A DNA stretch of 64,000 nt from Nostoc sp. NIES-4103 (GTDB taxonomy: Bacteria; Cyanobacteriota; Cyanobacteriia; Cyanobacteriales; Nostocaceae). The stretch is from assembly GCF_002368335.1 (NCBI RefSeq), contig NZ_AP018288.1, positions 7,150,371 through 7,214,370 of the forward strand, given 5' to 3'. Positions within the stretch are counted from its first letter, which is position 1. Each line of letters begins with the position of its first letter. The notes below the pieces were generated by a model. It saw nothing but the letters and a program-made list of their open reading frames with translations, had not been told where the DNA came from and made no database searches. This document shows positions 35,864 through 45,578 of the stretch, piece by piece. The translations under genes and the position numbers were made by a program.

Positions 35864-36579
35864 GCCACGGTGGTTAATTCCTCAGTAATTTTCTTCCAAG
35901 CTAACTCAGGTTCAGCTGCTGCTGTGATAGGACGACCAATTACCAAGTAATTTGCACCAGCTTGAATAGCTTGTGTTGGCGTAAGCGATCGCTTTTGATC
36001 TGCCATGTTTGCCCAAGTTGGACGTACACCAGGACAAACTAGCAGAAAATCATCATTGAAACGTGGTCGTAATTGTGCCACCTCTTGGGGTGAACAAACT
36101 ACCCCATCTAACCCCCCATCCCAAGCCAGCAGTGCCATATCTAATACATATTCTGGCAATTCTATAGGAACCTTCAAATCAAATGCCAACTGCCTTGCAG
36201 AAATACTTGTTAGCAAAGTAATCGCTACTAATTTAGGTGGTTTTACACCCGCTTGGTCAGCCCCTTGATGTACTGCCTCAGTTGCAGCTTTAAGACCATC
36301 TTCACCACATGTAGCATGAATTGTCAGCAAATCAACCCCGTACCTAGCCGCAGCCCGACAAGCACCAGCAACAGTGTTGGGGATATCGTGAAACTTTAAA
36401 TCCAGGAAAATACGCTTTTGCCGTGACTTGAGTATTTCCAGGATTTTCGGCCCAGAACTAGTAAACAACTCTAAACCGACTTTCCAAAAACCAACTTGCG
36501 GCAGTTGATCCACAAGGGCGATCGCACTTGCTACATCCGGCACATCCAAAGCCACAATAATTCGTTCTTCTACATTCAT
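35860..36579 (-). CDS. pyrF: Orotidine 5'-phosphate decarboxylase
   Basis: Last step of UMP synthesis. The ATG at 36579 (MNVEERIIVALD) is preferred over the one at 36606, whose extra residues derive from a GGGAATTGG spacer repeat. A TIM-barrel enzyme of ~239 aa with the catalytic signature LDLKFHDIPNT and the phosphate-binding VIGRPIT near the C-terminus. It lies 27 bp after tyrS and overlaps the next gene by four bases. Confidence 0.97.
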   Translation of the reverse strand: MNVEERIIVALDVPDVASAIALVDQLPQVGFWKVGLELFTSSGPKILEILKSRQKRIFLDLKFHDIPNTVAGACRAAARYGVDLLTIHATCGEDGLKAATEAVHQGADQAGVKPPKLVAITLLTSISARQLAFDLKVPIELPEYVLDMALLAWDGGLDGVVCSPQEVAQLRPRFNDDFLLVCPGVRPTWANMADQKRSLTPTQAIQAGANYLVIGRPITAAAEPELAWKKITEELTTVA

Positions 36580-36606
36580 CGCCAATTCCCCATTCCCAAT
36601 TCCCAA

Positions 36607-37803
36607 TTAAGGTACAAGTCTGACAAACTTATTTTTCCCGACTTGTAAAACTTTACCGTGTAAATCACTAGGTTGCTGGAAAACAATATCGGCATCGGTG
36701 ATGCGATCGCCATCTAGCCGTACTCCACCTTCAGTAATTTTCCGCTTGCCTTCCCCGGTACTTTTACACAAGCCGCTGATGCCGAGGATATAAGCTAACT
36801 TCGCAGGAAACTGCGCCACCGCAGTTAAAGAAAATTCTGGCACTGCACCTTCTTTCCCGCCTGTTTTCGCTGCTTCCTTGGCTTCATTAGCTGCTTGTTC
36901 GCCATGATACTGCCTGACTATTTCCCATGCTAAAAGTGTCTGGCGATCGCGGGGATTTTCTGGCAGTTTGTCTAAAGGTAAATCTGTCAGCAGTTCAAAA
37001 TACTGTTCCAGTTGATTATCTGGCACTCCTTGCAACTTCTGATATTTCTGTGCAGGGTGTTCTGATAAAGCCACATAATTACCTAGCGACTTAGACATTT
37101 TTTGCACACCATCAGTACCAATTAAAATCGGTAGCAGCAAACCAAATTGTGGTTTTTGCCCAAAATGCCGTTGCAAATCTCTTCCGACGGCGATGTTAAA
37201 CTTCTGGTCGGTTCCCCCTAATTCCACATCTGCTTCAATAGCAACAGAATCATAGCCTTGCATTAATGGATACAGGAACTCATGAAGAAAAATTGGACTC
37301 TCTTTTTTATAACGTTCAGCAAATCCCTCTTTGGCTAGCATCTGCCCCACAGTCATGGTAGACAGTAACTCCACAATTTTCCCTAAATCAAGCTGGGAAA
37401 GCCATTCGGAGTTATAACGCACCTCTAACCTTCCTGGTGTGTCAAAATCCAAGATAGGACGCACTTGGTCAAGGTAACTCTGGGCATTTTGCGCTACTTC
37501 TGCTTCTGTCAGTTGGCGACGTACCTCAGACTTTCCTGTTGGATCGCCGATGCGAGCCGTAAAATCACCAATAATTAGCACTGCTGTATGACCTGCATCT
37601 TGAAACGCTCGCAGTTTACGCATTGGTATGCTATGACCAAGATGAATATCAGCACCCGTAGGGTCAATTCCATACTTGATTCTTAAAGGTCGGTTAGTAG
37701 TTACCAAGCGTTTCTCTAAACTTTCACTTTCACTGTCAGCATCAGTTGGTTGTGGGAAAATTTCCACTGTCCCACGATGCAGCCAAGAAAAATTTTGCGT
37801 CAT
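36607..37803 (-). CDS. tyrS: Tyrosyl-tRNA synthetase
   Basis: Class I synthetase of ~398 aa from the ATG at 37803 (MTQNFSWLHRGTVEIFP). An upstream TTG at 37893 would add 30 low-complexity residues and is less likely. HIGH motif as DIHLGHSIPMRK, KMSKS motif present, C-terminal S4-like domain (KRKITEGGVRLDGDRITDAD). This is the TyrZ-like, longer-linker form seen in cyanobacteria. Followed closely by pyrF. Confidence 0.96.
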   Translation of the reverse strand: MTQNFSWLHRGTVEIFPQPTDADSESESLEKRLVTTNRPLRIKYGIDPTGADIHLGHSIPMRKLRAFQDAGHTAVLIIGDFTARIGDPTGKSEVRRQLTEAEVAQNAQSYLDQVRPILDFDTPGRLEVRYNSEWLSQLDLGKIVELLSTMTVGQMLAKEGFAERYKKESPIFLHEFLYPLMQGYDSVAIEADVELGGTDQKFNIAVGRDLQRHFGQKPQFGLLLPILIGTDGVQKMSKSLGNYVALSEHPAQKYQKLQGVPDNQLEQYFELLTDLPLDKLPENPRDRQTLLAWEIVRQYHGEQAANEAKEAAKTGGKEGAVPEFSLTAVAQFPAKLAYILGISGLCKSTGEGKRKITEGGVRLDGDRITDADIVFQQPSDLHGKVLQVGKNKFVRLVP

Positions 37804-37976
37804 ACTAGGAGATTCGCTATTAACTACGTTTTTTACTTGAGAAGTTAGGTTGGTTATACTCACTGGCAACTTGTCCGTTGTTTCATCTGCCAAATTAATA
37901 TAATTGCAAAAAATTAACCGCCTTGCTTCATTCCATGAATTACAGTTATATCTACAAGTGAGGAAGTGAAATCGCC

Positions 37977-39902
37977 GTGTCGTCTTCTAGGACTTTTGAA
38001 AATAAGCAACCACAACGCCGTACTTCATCGGGTTTTGAGTTCTTAAAAGGAGTAGGTCAAATCACTGGCGGTACTCTGTTATCAATCACGATGTTGACAA
38101 GCTCCATTGTAGCTGGAGGACTAGTTGGCTTAGCCATTAGTTTCCGTAATTTACCAGATGTCAGACAGCTACGTAACTTTTTCCCGTCAGAAACGACTTA
38201 CATCTATGACATCAAGGGCAAACTGTTAAGTAGTGTCCACGGAGAAGCCAACCGGGAAGTCGTACCCTTAGATCGAATTTCTCCAAATCTGAAGCGGGCT
38301 GTATTAGCCAGTGAAGATAGTCATTTCTACGACCACCATGGGATAAACCCCACTGGTGTCGGACGTGCTGTGGTAGTTAACTGGGCAGCAGGTGGTGTCA
38401 AAGAAGGCGGTTCTACCATCACCATGCAGTTGGTGAAAAACTTATTTTTGTCTCAAAAGCGTGCCTTCACCCGCAAACTAGCTGAGGCGGTACTGGCGAT
38501 TAGGTTAGAGCAAATTCTGAGCAAAGACCAAATTTTAGAAATGTACCTCAATCAAGTTTATTGGGGTCATAACAACTATGGTGTACAGACGGCAGCACGC
38601 AGTTACTTTGACAAGTCAGCGGAAAATTTAACCATAGCTGAATCAGCAATGATGGCGGGTTTGATTCAAGCACCAGAAGAATTCAGCCCGTTTGCCAGTA
38701 TGAAGCTGGCAAAACAGAAACAAAAGGAAGTGCTGGGGCGAATGCTGGAATTAAACTGGATTAGCCAGCAAGAATATGATGATGCCCTCAAACAAGAAAT
38801 TAAACTGGGTAGAATTAGGTCGTTTCAAGGTAGTGCCCTACCTTATGTAACTAATACCGTAGCGCAGGAGTTAGCTAGGAAGTTTGGGCGCGACACTCTT
38901 CTTAAAGGCGGAATGCGGGTGCAAACCACAGTTGATGCCAATTTCCAAAGAATGGCTGAAGAAACTGTGGTCAAGTGGCATAAAACATTACTAGGTCAAG
39001 GTTTATACAAAAATCAAATTGCTTTGGTGGCTATTGATCCGCGCACACATTTTGTCAAAGCATTGGTGGGTGGCGTAGATCCCAAAATCAGTGAATTCAA
39101 CCGTGCAACCCAAGCCCAACGGCAACCTGGCTCTTCCTTTAAACCATTTGTGTATTATGCCGGCTTTGCTAGTGGTAAGTATACTCCAGATTCAATAGTG
39201 GTAGATTCCCCAGTTAGCTATCAAGATGGTAACGGTAGGTACTTCCCCAGGAACTATGATGGCGGCTTTAGTGGCCCAATGCCAATTCGCACCGCCCTAG
39301 CGCAGTCACGCAACATCCCTGTGATCAAGGTTGGTAAATCCATCGGCATGAATAAAGTAGTAGAAATCTGCCGTACCTTGGGAATTATGAGTCCGATGGA
39401 ACCTGTGACTTCTTTACCCTTGGGTGCTATTGGAGTTACACCTTTAGAAATGGCTAGTGCCTATGCTACATTTGCTAATTATGGTTGGCAGTCGCCACCT
39501 ACGGTTATCGCCCGTGTCACCGATAGTAGTGGCAACGTATTGCTAGATAATACACCCAAACCGCAGTTAGTTCTTGATCCTTGGGCATCAGCAGCGATTA
39601 TTGATGTGATGCAATCGGTAGTTACCAGTGGTACTGGAAAAAATGCTGCTATTGGCCGTCCAAGCGCTGGTAAGACGGGAACAACTTCCTCAGAAAAAGA
39701 TATTTGGTATGTAGGGACTGTGCCACAGTTAACCACAGCTGTCTGGGTGGGTAGGGACGACAACAGGCAGTTGGCTAGCGGCGCCACTGGCGGGGTGATG
39801 GTGGCTCCCATATGGCGTGATTTTATGCAAAAAGCCCTCAAAGGTGTGGCTGTGGAGAAATTCAAGTCACCTTCTCAGTTTACCCGTCCCAAAGCAAATT
39901 AG
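37977..39902 (+). CDS. Class A penicillin-binding protein (PBP1A type)
   Basis: Peptidoglycan polymerase and crosslinker, 641 aa from a GTG with a GAGG site upstream. One N-terminal membrane helix (ITGGTLLSITMLTSSIVAGG). The glycosyltransferase-51 domain has the catalytic Glu in ASEDSHFYDHHG and later GGSTITMQLVKN. The transpeptidase domain has GSSFKPF (active Ser), SRN and GKTGTTS. It stands divergently from tyrS. The short C-terminus has no extra domain. Cyanobacteria carry several such paralogues, so no symbol is given. Confidence 0.94.
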   Translation: MSSSRTFENKQPQRRTSSGFEFLKGVGQITGGTLLSITMLTSSIVAGGLVGLAISFRNLPDVRQLRNFFPSETTYIYDIKGKLLSSVHGEANREVVPLDRISPNLKRAVLASEDSHFYDHHGINPTGVGRAVVVNWAAGGVKEGGSTITMQLVKNLFLSQKRAFTRKLAEAVLAIRLEQILSKDQILEMYLNQVYWGHNNYGVQTAARSYFDKSAENLTIAESAMMAGLIQAPEEFSPFASMKLAKQKQKEVLGRMLELNWISQQEYDDALKQEIKLGRIRSFQGSALPYVTNTVAQELARKFGRDTLLKGGMRVQTTVDANFQRMAEETVVKWHKTLLGQGLYKNQIALVAIDPRTHFVKALVGGVDPKISEFNRATQAQRQPGSSFKPFVYYAGFASGKYTPDSIVVDSPVSYQDGNGRYFPRNYDGGFSGPMPIRTALAQSRNIPVIKVGKSIGMNKVVEICRTLGIMSPMEPVTSLPLGAIGVTPLEMASAYATFANYGWQSPPTVIARVTDSSGNVLLDNTPKPQLVLDPWASAAIIDVMQSVVTSGTGKNAAIGRPSAGKTGTTSSEKDIWYVGTVPQLTTAVWVGRDDNRQLASGATGGVMVAPIWRDFMQKALKGVAVEKFKSPSQFTRPKAN

Positions 39903-39978
39903 AGGTATTGGGGATTAGGGATTAGGGATTGGGAATTATCCCAGTACCCAGTTACCAATCACCAGTCCCCAGTCCCTT

Positions 39979-40302
39979 TTAAGGCTGCTTTTCTAACTCG
40001 GTTTTCATCCTTTGGAGGGTGAAATGCATTTGTTCAAACATCTGTTGGGGAGTCACACCAAATTGACCTAATTGAGTTTTGAGCTGTTCCATGGTCATTT
40101 GGGCCATAAAATCTTCTGATAGCTCGAAGCGCTTCATAAAGATGCGATAGCGATCCATCATGGCTTCCATCTGTTCAATAAACAGCTTTTTGCCCTCGCG
40201 GTCAAATTTGCCGTAGCTGTTACCAAGCTTGATTAATGCTTGATAGTCTTCAAACAGCTGTTTTGCTTCTTGCTGAACTATATCAGAGTCAAAGAATCCC
40301 AT
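39979..40302 (-). CDS. DUF1825 family protein
   Basis: A 107-aa all-helical protein, MGFFDSDIVQQEAKQLFEDY through the C-terminal MFEQMHFTLQRMKTELE. Conserved across cyanobacteria, function unknown. Monocistronic, facing the PBP gene tail to tail. Confidence 0.92.
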   Translation of the reverse strand: MGFFDSDIVQQEAKQLFEDYQALIKLGNSYGKFDREGKKLFIEQMEAMMDRYRIFMKRFELSEDFMAQMTMEQLKTQLGQFGVTPQQMFEQMHFTLQRMKTELEKQP

Positions 40303-40744
40303 GTTATTTTTATTTAACTGAGTAACAGCACTCAGGAGTTTATATTTTTGTCTCTATTTTTATTCTACTTTAGGGAACTCGTCTCAAAAACAAGCTTCGG
40401 TTTCAGTACGGTTTTTTACCGAAATTTCAACACTTGACCAAACGCTTTGGGTAGGAAATGGGGAATTGGGAATGGGGAATGGGGAATGGGGAATGGGGAA
40501 TGGTAAATCCTGTCAATTGTTAGTTGTCATTCTCCCTCATCTCCTCATCTCCTCATCCCCCTCATCCCCCTCATCCCCCTCATCCCCTGTCTACCTTTGA
40601 GTGGCTGATAGGTTAAACCTAAATTAATAGAATAGATTTATGTATTGCTGGCAAGCAGGATTTCTACAATGCTGAATTGATCAAGATAGGTTGCTAGTAT
40701 GGCTATCTTATTGTAGGAACTGTGGTAGTCGTGGATTAGAGAAT
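40303..40744. other. Intergenic region dominated by tandem repeats
   Basis: It contains GGGGAATG runs at 40458-40503 and CTCATCCCC/CTCATCTC runs at 40532-40588. The two tracts are roughly mirror-like in base content. No gene; the likely promoter for the TM2 gene lies after 40600. Confidence 0.7.
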
Positions 40745-41119
40745 ATGTTGACCAAGCGCAAAAGCCGAAGTGTTGCCGCTATTTTAGCTTTTTCTGGCAC
40801 GCTGACAATTTCAGGTTTACATAAATTTTATTTGGGACAGCCGCTTTGGGGTGTGTTGTATGTTTTGCTTTCTTGGACACCCATCCCGAAAGTGGCTAGT
40901 GCTATTGAGGGAGTGTGGTATTTAGCCCAGGATGAAGAAGCTTTTGATCGCAATTTTAATCTCGGTAAGTCAGCTGTCAAGATTTCACAGCAGACAAGCA
41001 ATCAAGTAGGAGCGATCGCAGATGCTTTGCGTGAATTGGATGCTTTGCGTCAGGATGGACTAATTTCTGAGTACGAATTTGAGCAAAAGCGCCGCCAGTT
41101 GCTCGACCAAATTTCTTAA
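40745..41119 (+). CDS. TM2-domain protein with C-terminal SHOCT motif
   Basis: About 124 aa from the ATG at 40745; a TTG at 40691 would add 18 residues. Two membrane segments form the TM2 domain (SVAAILAFSGTLTISGLHKF, YLGQPLWGVLYVLLSW). The C-terminal ELDALRQDGLISEYEFEQKR is a SHOCT motif. The role is unknown. Its stop shares one base with the start of the next gene (TAATG), so the two are translationally coupled. Confidence 0.85.
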   Translation: MLTKRKSRSVAAILAFSGTLTISGLHKFYLGQPLWGVLYVLLSWTPIPKVASAIEGVWYLAQDEEAFDRNFNLGKSAVKISQQTSNQVGAIADALRELDALRQDGLISEYEFEQKRRQLLDQIS

Positions 41120-41667
41120 TGCAAGCAAAAATGATGAACAACTGGCTACCTTTGAATCTGAAGTTGCAAAAACTCCGTGCCAAGCTCCTCAATGACCCCT
41201 ACTATCGATTACAGTCTGGGGAAGAAATTCAGATAGCAGCAAAATTAGGTGTTCGTATTGATGCTAATCAAGCGACTGTAGACGATTGGTTACGTCTACC
41301 TGGTTTGTCGATTCACCAAGCGCGATCGCTCTTTGAACTTTCACGTTCAGGTGTGAAATTTTACTGCATTGAAGATATCGCTGCGGCTTTGAGTATGCCA
41401 GTACAGCGACTCGAACCATTAAATCCCCTACTGATTTTTAGTTACTATGATCACGAATCTTTAGATAAACCTACGCAATTAATTAACCCGAACACAGCCA
41501 CAGTTGAGCAGTTAGCAAAAATTCCCTTTATGGATTTGCCTCTAGCGCAAGCAGTGGTAGAAAATCGATTATCGGCGGGGCCTTATCGTAACCTTGTGGA
41601 TTTCCAGCGACGATTAGAATTATCTGGTGATGCGATCGCTCAGTTAATGTATTATTTAAGATTTTGA
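41119..41667 (+). CDS. ComEA-like helix-hairpin-helix protein
   Basis: A 182-aa protein with two helix-hairpin-helix regions: IDANQATVDDWLRLPGLSIH and LINPNTATVEQLAKIPFMDL, the second followed by GPYRNLVDFQRR as in ComEA. No signal peptide or membrane anchor, unlike true ComEA, so a cytoplasmic DNA-binding role is more likely. Coupled to the TM2 gene. Confidence 0.85.
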   Translation: MQAKMMNNWLPLNLKLQKLRAKLLNDPYYRLQSGEEIQIAAKLGVRIDANQATVDDWLRLPGLSIHQARSLFELSRSGVKFYCIEDIAAALSMPVQRLEPLNPLLIFSYYDHESLDKPTQLINPNTATVEQLAKIPFMDLPLAQAVVENRLSAGPYRNLVDFQRRLELSGDAIAQLMYYLRF

Positions 41668-41738
41668 GTTAGGAGTTAAAAGTTAGGAGTTATGAATTGA
41701 ATTTAGCTTTTCACTCATAACTCATAACTCCTCACTTT

Positions 41739-42344
41739 CTAAATAAACCCAATGCGGTCAAGAGGCCAAAAGCGGAATGCTGCTCGACCAATGATATTTT
41801 GTCTAGGTAAAAAGCCCCAGTAGCGAGAGTCGTTACTATCATTGCGGTTATCACCCATGACAAAAAAGTTGTCTTCTGGGACTCGCACTGGTGGAAACGG
41901 CTGATTAGCTGGTTCAGCGATGTAATTTTCTGACAAAGGTTGACCGTTGAGGTATACTTTACCGTTAGCACCGCTAATTATCTCTCCAGGGACACCAATC
42001 ACCCGCTTAATAAAAGCTTGGTCTTTTGGATATCCCCGACGTTGCAATTCTGCGGGAGGCTGAAAAACGATAATATCTCCAGTTATGGGAGGGTGGAAAC
42101 GATAAGAAATTTTTTCCACCACTAAGCGATCGCCTGTATGTAATGTCGGTACCATTGAGTCTGAAGGTATATAGCGGGGTTCAGCAATAAAAGTCCGAAT
42201 AAACAGCGCCAAACATAAGGCGATCGCAATCAGAATGACATTTTCCTGCCAACTACGCCATACTTTTGCTGACGCAGAAGCTTGTTTCACATCACTTTCC
42301 TGAGAAGTCATAGAAGTTTTCAGCCAGTTTAAAAAATTGAACAA
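41739..42344 (-). CDS. lepB: Signal peptidase I
   Basis: Removes signal peptides from exported proteins. The 201 aa contain one N-terminal membrane helix (NVILIAIALCLALFIRTFI), box B with the catalytic Ser in IPSDSMVPTL, the general-base Lys in AFIKRVIGVPGE, and box E GDNRNDSNDSRYWG. Length normal for the short cyanobacterial form. Convergent with the ComEA-like gene. Confidence 0.95.
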   Translation of the reverse strand: MFNFLNWLKTSMTSQESDVKQASASAKVWRSWQENVILIAIALCLALFIRTFIAEPRYIPSDSMVPTLHTGDRLVVEKISYRFHPPITGDIIVFQPPAELQRRGYPKDQAFIKRVIGVPGEIISGANGKVYLNGQPLSENYIAEPANQPFPPVRVPEDNFFVMGDNRNDSNDSRYWGFLPRQNIIGRAAFRFWPLDRIGFI

Positions 42345-43225
42345 ATACCTTGATTATTTTGACGCTAAAGGTATACTTGTAAACAAGCTGGGTTTTACAC
42401 TGACCCATACAAGCTTTAATACTAGGGTTATTGCATCTACCATCGTTAAGCTAAAGTACTGGCAACTAACTATGACCTTTCTGAAACAACACAAGCTAAG
42501 AATTAGGATTACTAGATAAATAATTAAGAATTCTAATCCTAATTCTTGCAATTATAAGGCAAGGTTTTAGTAGATTACCAGCTTGATTCCTGGAAATGCT
42601 AGTTGCCAAATGTTAAGATACTGTAATTATTTACTTTTTTGATTGATTGTAAAATAGTTAAGTACAAAGTGTATTTTGGTCATATTTAAATAATTAATCA
42701 GTAATGACTACTGGTTTAAGTAAATTTATAGAAGGAATATATAAGGTTAATATTTATACAATGCCAAGGGCTGAGTTGAGCTACTCGTAACACAAGCCCC
42801 AGCAACTCTTGTATTTACCAATTGTATACTTGAGAAATTACTTAAGTAGATAGACTGAATATTTTTAGGGCTTAGGCACTCAATAAACAAAATATGATGT
42901 GCATTAGCAAAACTGCAACCCACTTATAAGTTCCTTATTTTTTACACATATTATAGACAGTAGCTAGATTTAATGCATAGAAATAAATTTTTGTCAATAT
43001 GCAAACTTAATTTTTAAGCATTTTTTAGTTGTTGTTATCAAAGCAATCCAAAATACTCATGACCGTCATCATTGAGATTTGCTAAGGTAGTCTTAACATA
43101 TTGAAAAATTTTCCTGTTCAAGCTTCAGATATAACATCCAACACAATTGAAGTGCTGGTAATTTTCTATATATAGGTGTGGCGTGTTGGTGTGTAAAGAA
43201 TTACTTATGTTTATCAGAGGGGGTT
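42345..43225. other. 880-bp AT-rich intergenic region
   Basis: No credible gene. It contains a perfect 13-bp inverted repeat (42498-42547) and otherwise AT-rich sequence. The PHP gene has a good AGAGGG ribosome site just before its ATG at 43226. Confidence 0.55.
42498..42547. repeat. 13-bp perfect inverted repeat AAGAATTAGGATT
   Basis: The arms at 42498-42510 and 42535-42547 are exact inverses, with a 24-base loop. No T-run, so it is not a standard terminator. Confidence 0.6.
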
Positions 43226-43912
43226 ATGGTTGTAAATTTGGCTCAAACATCTGCTTCCACAGAACTGCTAAAGCAAGTATTCCAGAAGATTGATGCACAT
43301 AGTTGTCCCACATTATTTAATTTTCATATGCATACTGTCCACTCAGATGGAAGGTTGCAACCATCTGTGTTGATGGAACAGGCGATCGCGATCGGTCTAA
43401 AAGGTTTAGCTATTACCGATCATCACTGTATTGATGGGTATAAAGCAGCACAAACATGGTTAGAAGATTGGCAGTGGAACAATCCTGAGAGCAAGATTCC
43501 ACACCTATGGAGTGGTGTAGAAATTAATGCTAATCTTTTAAATAATGAAGTTCACATTTTAGCTTACGCATTCGAGCTAGAACACCCCAGTATAAAACCT
43601 TATCTGCAAAAAAGGCCGATTACAGGCAAAGGATATGAAGCAATCAATGTGATTGCAGCTATTCATGAAGCTGGGGGATTAGCAGTACTTGCTCACCCAG
43701 CTCGTTATCGGCGATCGCATTTTGAGTTAATCCCCGCTGCGGCTGAAAGCGGAATTGATGGTGTTGAAACTTTCTACGCTTATAACAACCCGTCACCGTG
43801 GCGACCAAGTGCTGTAGAATCCGAACAAGTGCAGCAGCTGGCTAGTGAGTATGGTCTTTTTAATACCTGTGGTACTGACACTCACGGTTTCAACTTGCTA
43901 CAACGGTTGTAA
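43226..43912 (+). CDS. PHP-domain metal-dependent phosphoesterase
   Basis: About 228 aa from the ATG at 43226 (MVVNLAQ), behind AGAGGGGG. Metal-binding motifs of the PHP family are in order: NFHMHTVHSDG, AITDHHCIDG, GVEINANL, LAVLAHPARY and GTDTH. These proteins hydrolyse phosphoesters or nucleotides (YciV/RnaAM-like). Substrate unknown. Independent gene. Confidence 0.9.
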   Translation: MVVNLAQTSASTELLKQVFQKIDAHSCPTLFNFHMHTVHSDGRLQPSVLMEQAIAIGLKGLAITDHHCIDGYKAAQTWLEDWQWNNPESKIPHLWSGVEINANLLNNEVHILAYAFELEHPSIKPYLQKRPITGKGYEAINVIAAIHEAGGLAVLAHPARYRRSHFELIPAAAESGIDGVETFYAYNNPSPWRPSAVESEQVQQLASEYGLFNTCGTDTHGFNLLQRL

Positions 43913-43974
43913 TTGTGCAATCAAGTTTGCTTAAAACTCCTGGTTTAACAGCCAGGGGACTTCTTAATATTTTG

Positions 43975-44080
43975 ATACGGAGTTGCATTCAAAGGTAGTG
44001 GGGAGGATGAGGAAGATGAGGAAGATGAGGGGGTGCTACTTTCCCATGTCTAGATACTATTCTTGAACGCAACTTAGTAT
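43975..44080. repeat. 106-bp element with ATACTAAGTTGCGTTCAA-type ends
   Basis: The left end ATACGGAGTTGCATTCAAAG and the right end, read inversely ATACTAAGTTGCGTTCAAGA, form imperfect terminal inverted repeats of about 25 bp. A solo copy of the right end is at 60619-60650. The two lie on either side of the defence island. Confidence 0.65.
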
Positions 44081-44128
44081 GAGATTGTCAAAGTCTGACT
44101 ATTTTAGGTTGAGCTACTTAACTAGTTC

Positions 44129-44272
44129 AGGACTTACGCAACTAACACACATATTTTCTGTGATGGCAGTCAATAGTCAAGAGTCAAGGGTCAAAAAAAC
44201 TTAATTTTTGGACTATTGACTATTGACCTAGTACAACCCACAAAGAAAAAATATAACACCTACGTAAATCCT
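44129..44272. repeat. Degenerate AGGACTTACGCA element
   Basis: The left end AGGACTTACGCA is identical to the element at 9344. The right end TACGTAAATCCT has diverged. Inside are GTCAATAGTCAAG / TTGACTATTGAC-like palindromes. Confidence 0.5.
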
Positions 44273-44290
44273 ATAGTTTTTTGTATATTT

Positions 44291-45469
44291 TTAGAGAAGT
44301 TGGTAAATTTGATTGACTGCACTAATGATCAAAGAGGATGCTTTTTCAATTTCTGCTTTGGTGGTAAATTTACCAATACCAATTCTTAACGCTCCCTGAA
44401 TGATATTCTCGGAAAGCTTCATAGCTTGTAAAACGTGGGATGGTGCGACAACACCTGATGAACAAGCTGAACCCACAGAAATAGCCAACTGATGGCGGAT
44501 TCTAGCAATAATGGCAGTGTTGGGAATGTCAGGGATAGAAATATGTAAGTTCCCTGATAAACGGTTATTTAAGTCTCCATTCACCATTAAATCAGGAATT
44601 TTAGCTTTGAGCAGGTTTTGCAGCTGATCTCGTAAAATTGCGATCGCAGTTTCATCTGCTGACATTTCCAATTGTCGCAATTGACAAGCTTCCCCCAAGC
44701 CAACGATTCCGGGTACATTGAGCGTACCTGATCTGAGTCCTTGTTGATGTCCGCCACCGTAAATCAGTGGTTGAAGACGATAACCTTTTCTGGCTACTAA
44801 TGCACCAATTCCTTGAGGTGCATAAAGTTTATGACCAGAAATAGCCAGATAGGTAATACCCCAGTCTTGAAAGTTGAGGGGAATTTTACCGACTGCTTGC
44901 GAAGCATCACATAAGAAAGGGATATGGTAGGATGAAGCGATCGCGCCAATTTTTTGGATTGGGTAAACTGTTCCTACTTCATTATTAGCAGCCATCACAC
45001 AGAGTAGGGAAGCACCAAAAGAGCATACCTTTTCCAAATGTTCTAAATCAATTTGAGCTTGTTGATTGACTTTTAACCAAATAATTTCTGCAAGTCCTTT
45101 TTTAGCTAATGCTTTGCAGGTGTCTAAAACAGCTTTGTGTTCAACTGGGGAAACAATTATTTTAGCGGGTGTATTTTGTTGAGAAATATGTCCTTGAATT
45201 GCTAAGTTAATGCTTTCTGTTGCACCAGATGTAAAAATGATTTCTTTGGGAGAAGCATTGATTAATTCAGCTATTTGTTGACGAGCTTGTTTAACTGCTT
45301 GTGCTGCTGCATCACCATAAATATGATCTATACTATTAGCATTACCAAAAGCAGTAGTCATATGGTACATGACTTTTTCTCCTACTCTAGGGTCAACTGG
45401 AGTAGTTGAATGGTAATCAAGATAAATTATGTTTTTTTGTGTAGTCATCGGCTGAGAAACTTTTGACAT
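44291..45469 (-). CDS. sspA: Cysteine desulfurase, SspA/DndA-like candidate
   Basis: PLP enzyme that takes sulfur from cysteine as a persulfide. The 392 aa show YLDYHSTTPVDPRV, the ATESIN motif, PLP-lysine region SGHKLYAPQGIGAL, LRSGTLNVPG and the active-site Cys in GSACSSGVVAPSH. NifS/IscS family; the ATG at 45448 is an alternative start. No iron-sulfur assembly genes adjoin it. It stands at the 3' end of the minus-strand island that encodes SspB-, C-, D- and E-like proteins, so supply of sulfur for DNA phosphorothioation is the likely job. Generic NifS-type function cannot be excluded. Confidence 0.78.
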   Translation of the reverse strand: MSKVSQPMTTQKNIIYLDYHSTTPVDPRVGEKVMYHMTTAFGNANSIDHIYGDAAAQAVKQARQQIAELINASPKEIIFTSGATESINLAIQGHISQQNTPAKIIVSPVEHKAVLDTCKALAKKGLAEIIWLKVNQQAQIDLEHLEKVCSFGASLLCVMAANNEVGTVYPIQKIGAIASSYHIPFLCDASQAVGKIPLNFQDWGITYLAISGHKLYAPQGIGALVARKGYRLQPLIYGGGHQQGLRSGTLNVPGIVGLGEACQLRQLEMSADETAIAILRDQLQNLLKAKIPDLMVNGDLNNRLSGNLHISIPDIPNTAIIARIRHQLAISVGSACSSGVVAPSHVLQAMKLSENIIQGALRIGIGKFTTKAEIEKASSLIISAVNQIYQLL

Positions 45470-45578
45470 TAACGCAGCATAATCTCTAATGCGTCGTGCG
45501 TGGTTTTAACGCACCTTAGTGCTGAAAACCGTGAGGGAAATGAAAAATATAATCGATATAGCTGGAGGGTATTTTATC

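Larger units (their letters stand above)
43913..44290. other. Repeat-filled spacer at the edge of the defence island
   Basis: It holds two different inverted-end elements, 43975-44080 and 44129-44272, and a GATGAGGAA run. It separates the PHP gene from the cysteine desulfurase. Confidence 0.7.

Noticed and set aside
42337..42551. Frames of 60-65 codons on both strands upstream of lepB
   Set aside because: AT-rich, no ribosome site, and spanning a perfect inverted repeat.
44291..45469. Reading the cysteine desulfurase as nitrogen-fixation nifS
   Set aside because: No nif or suf genes are near, and the neighbours are phosphorothioation genes.
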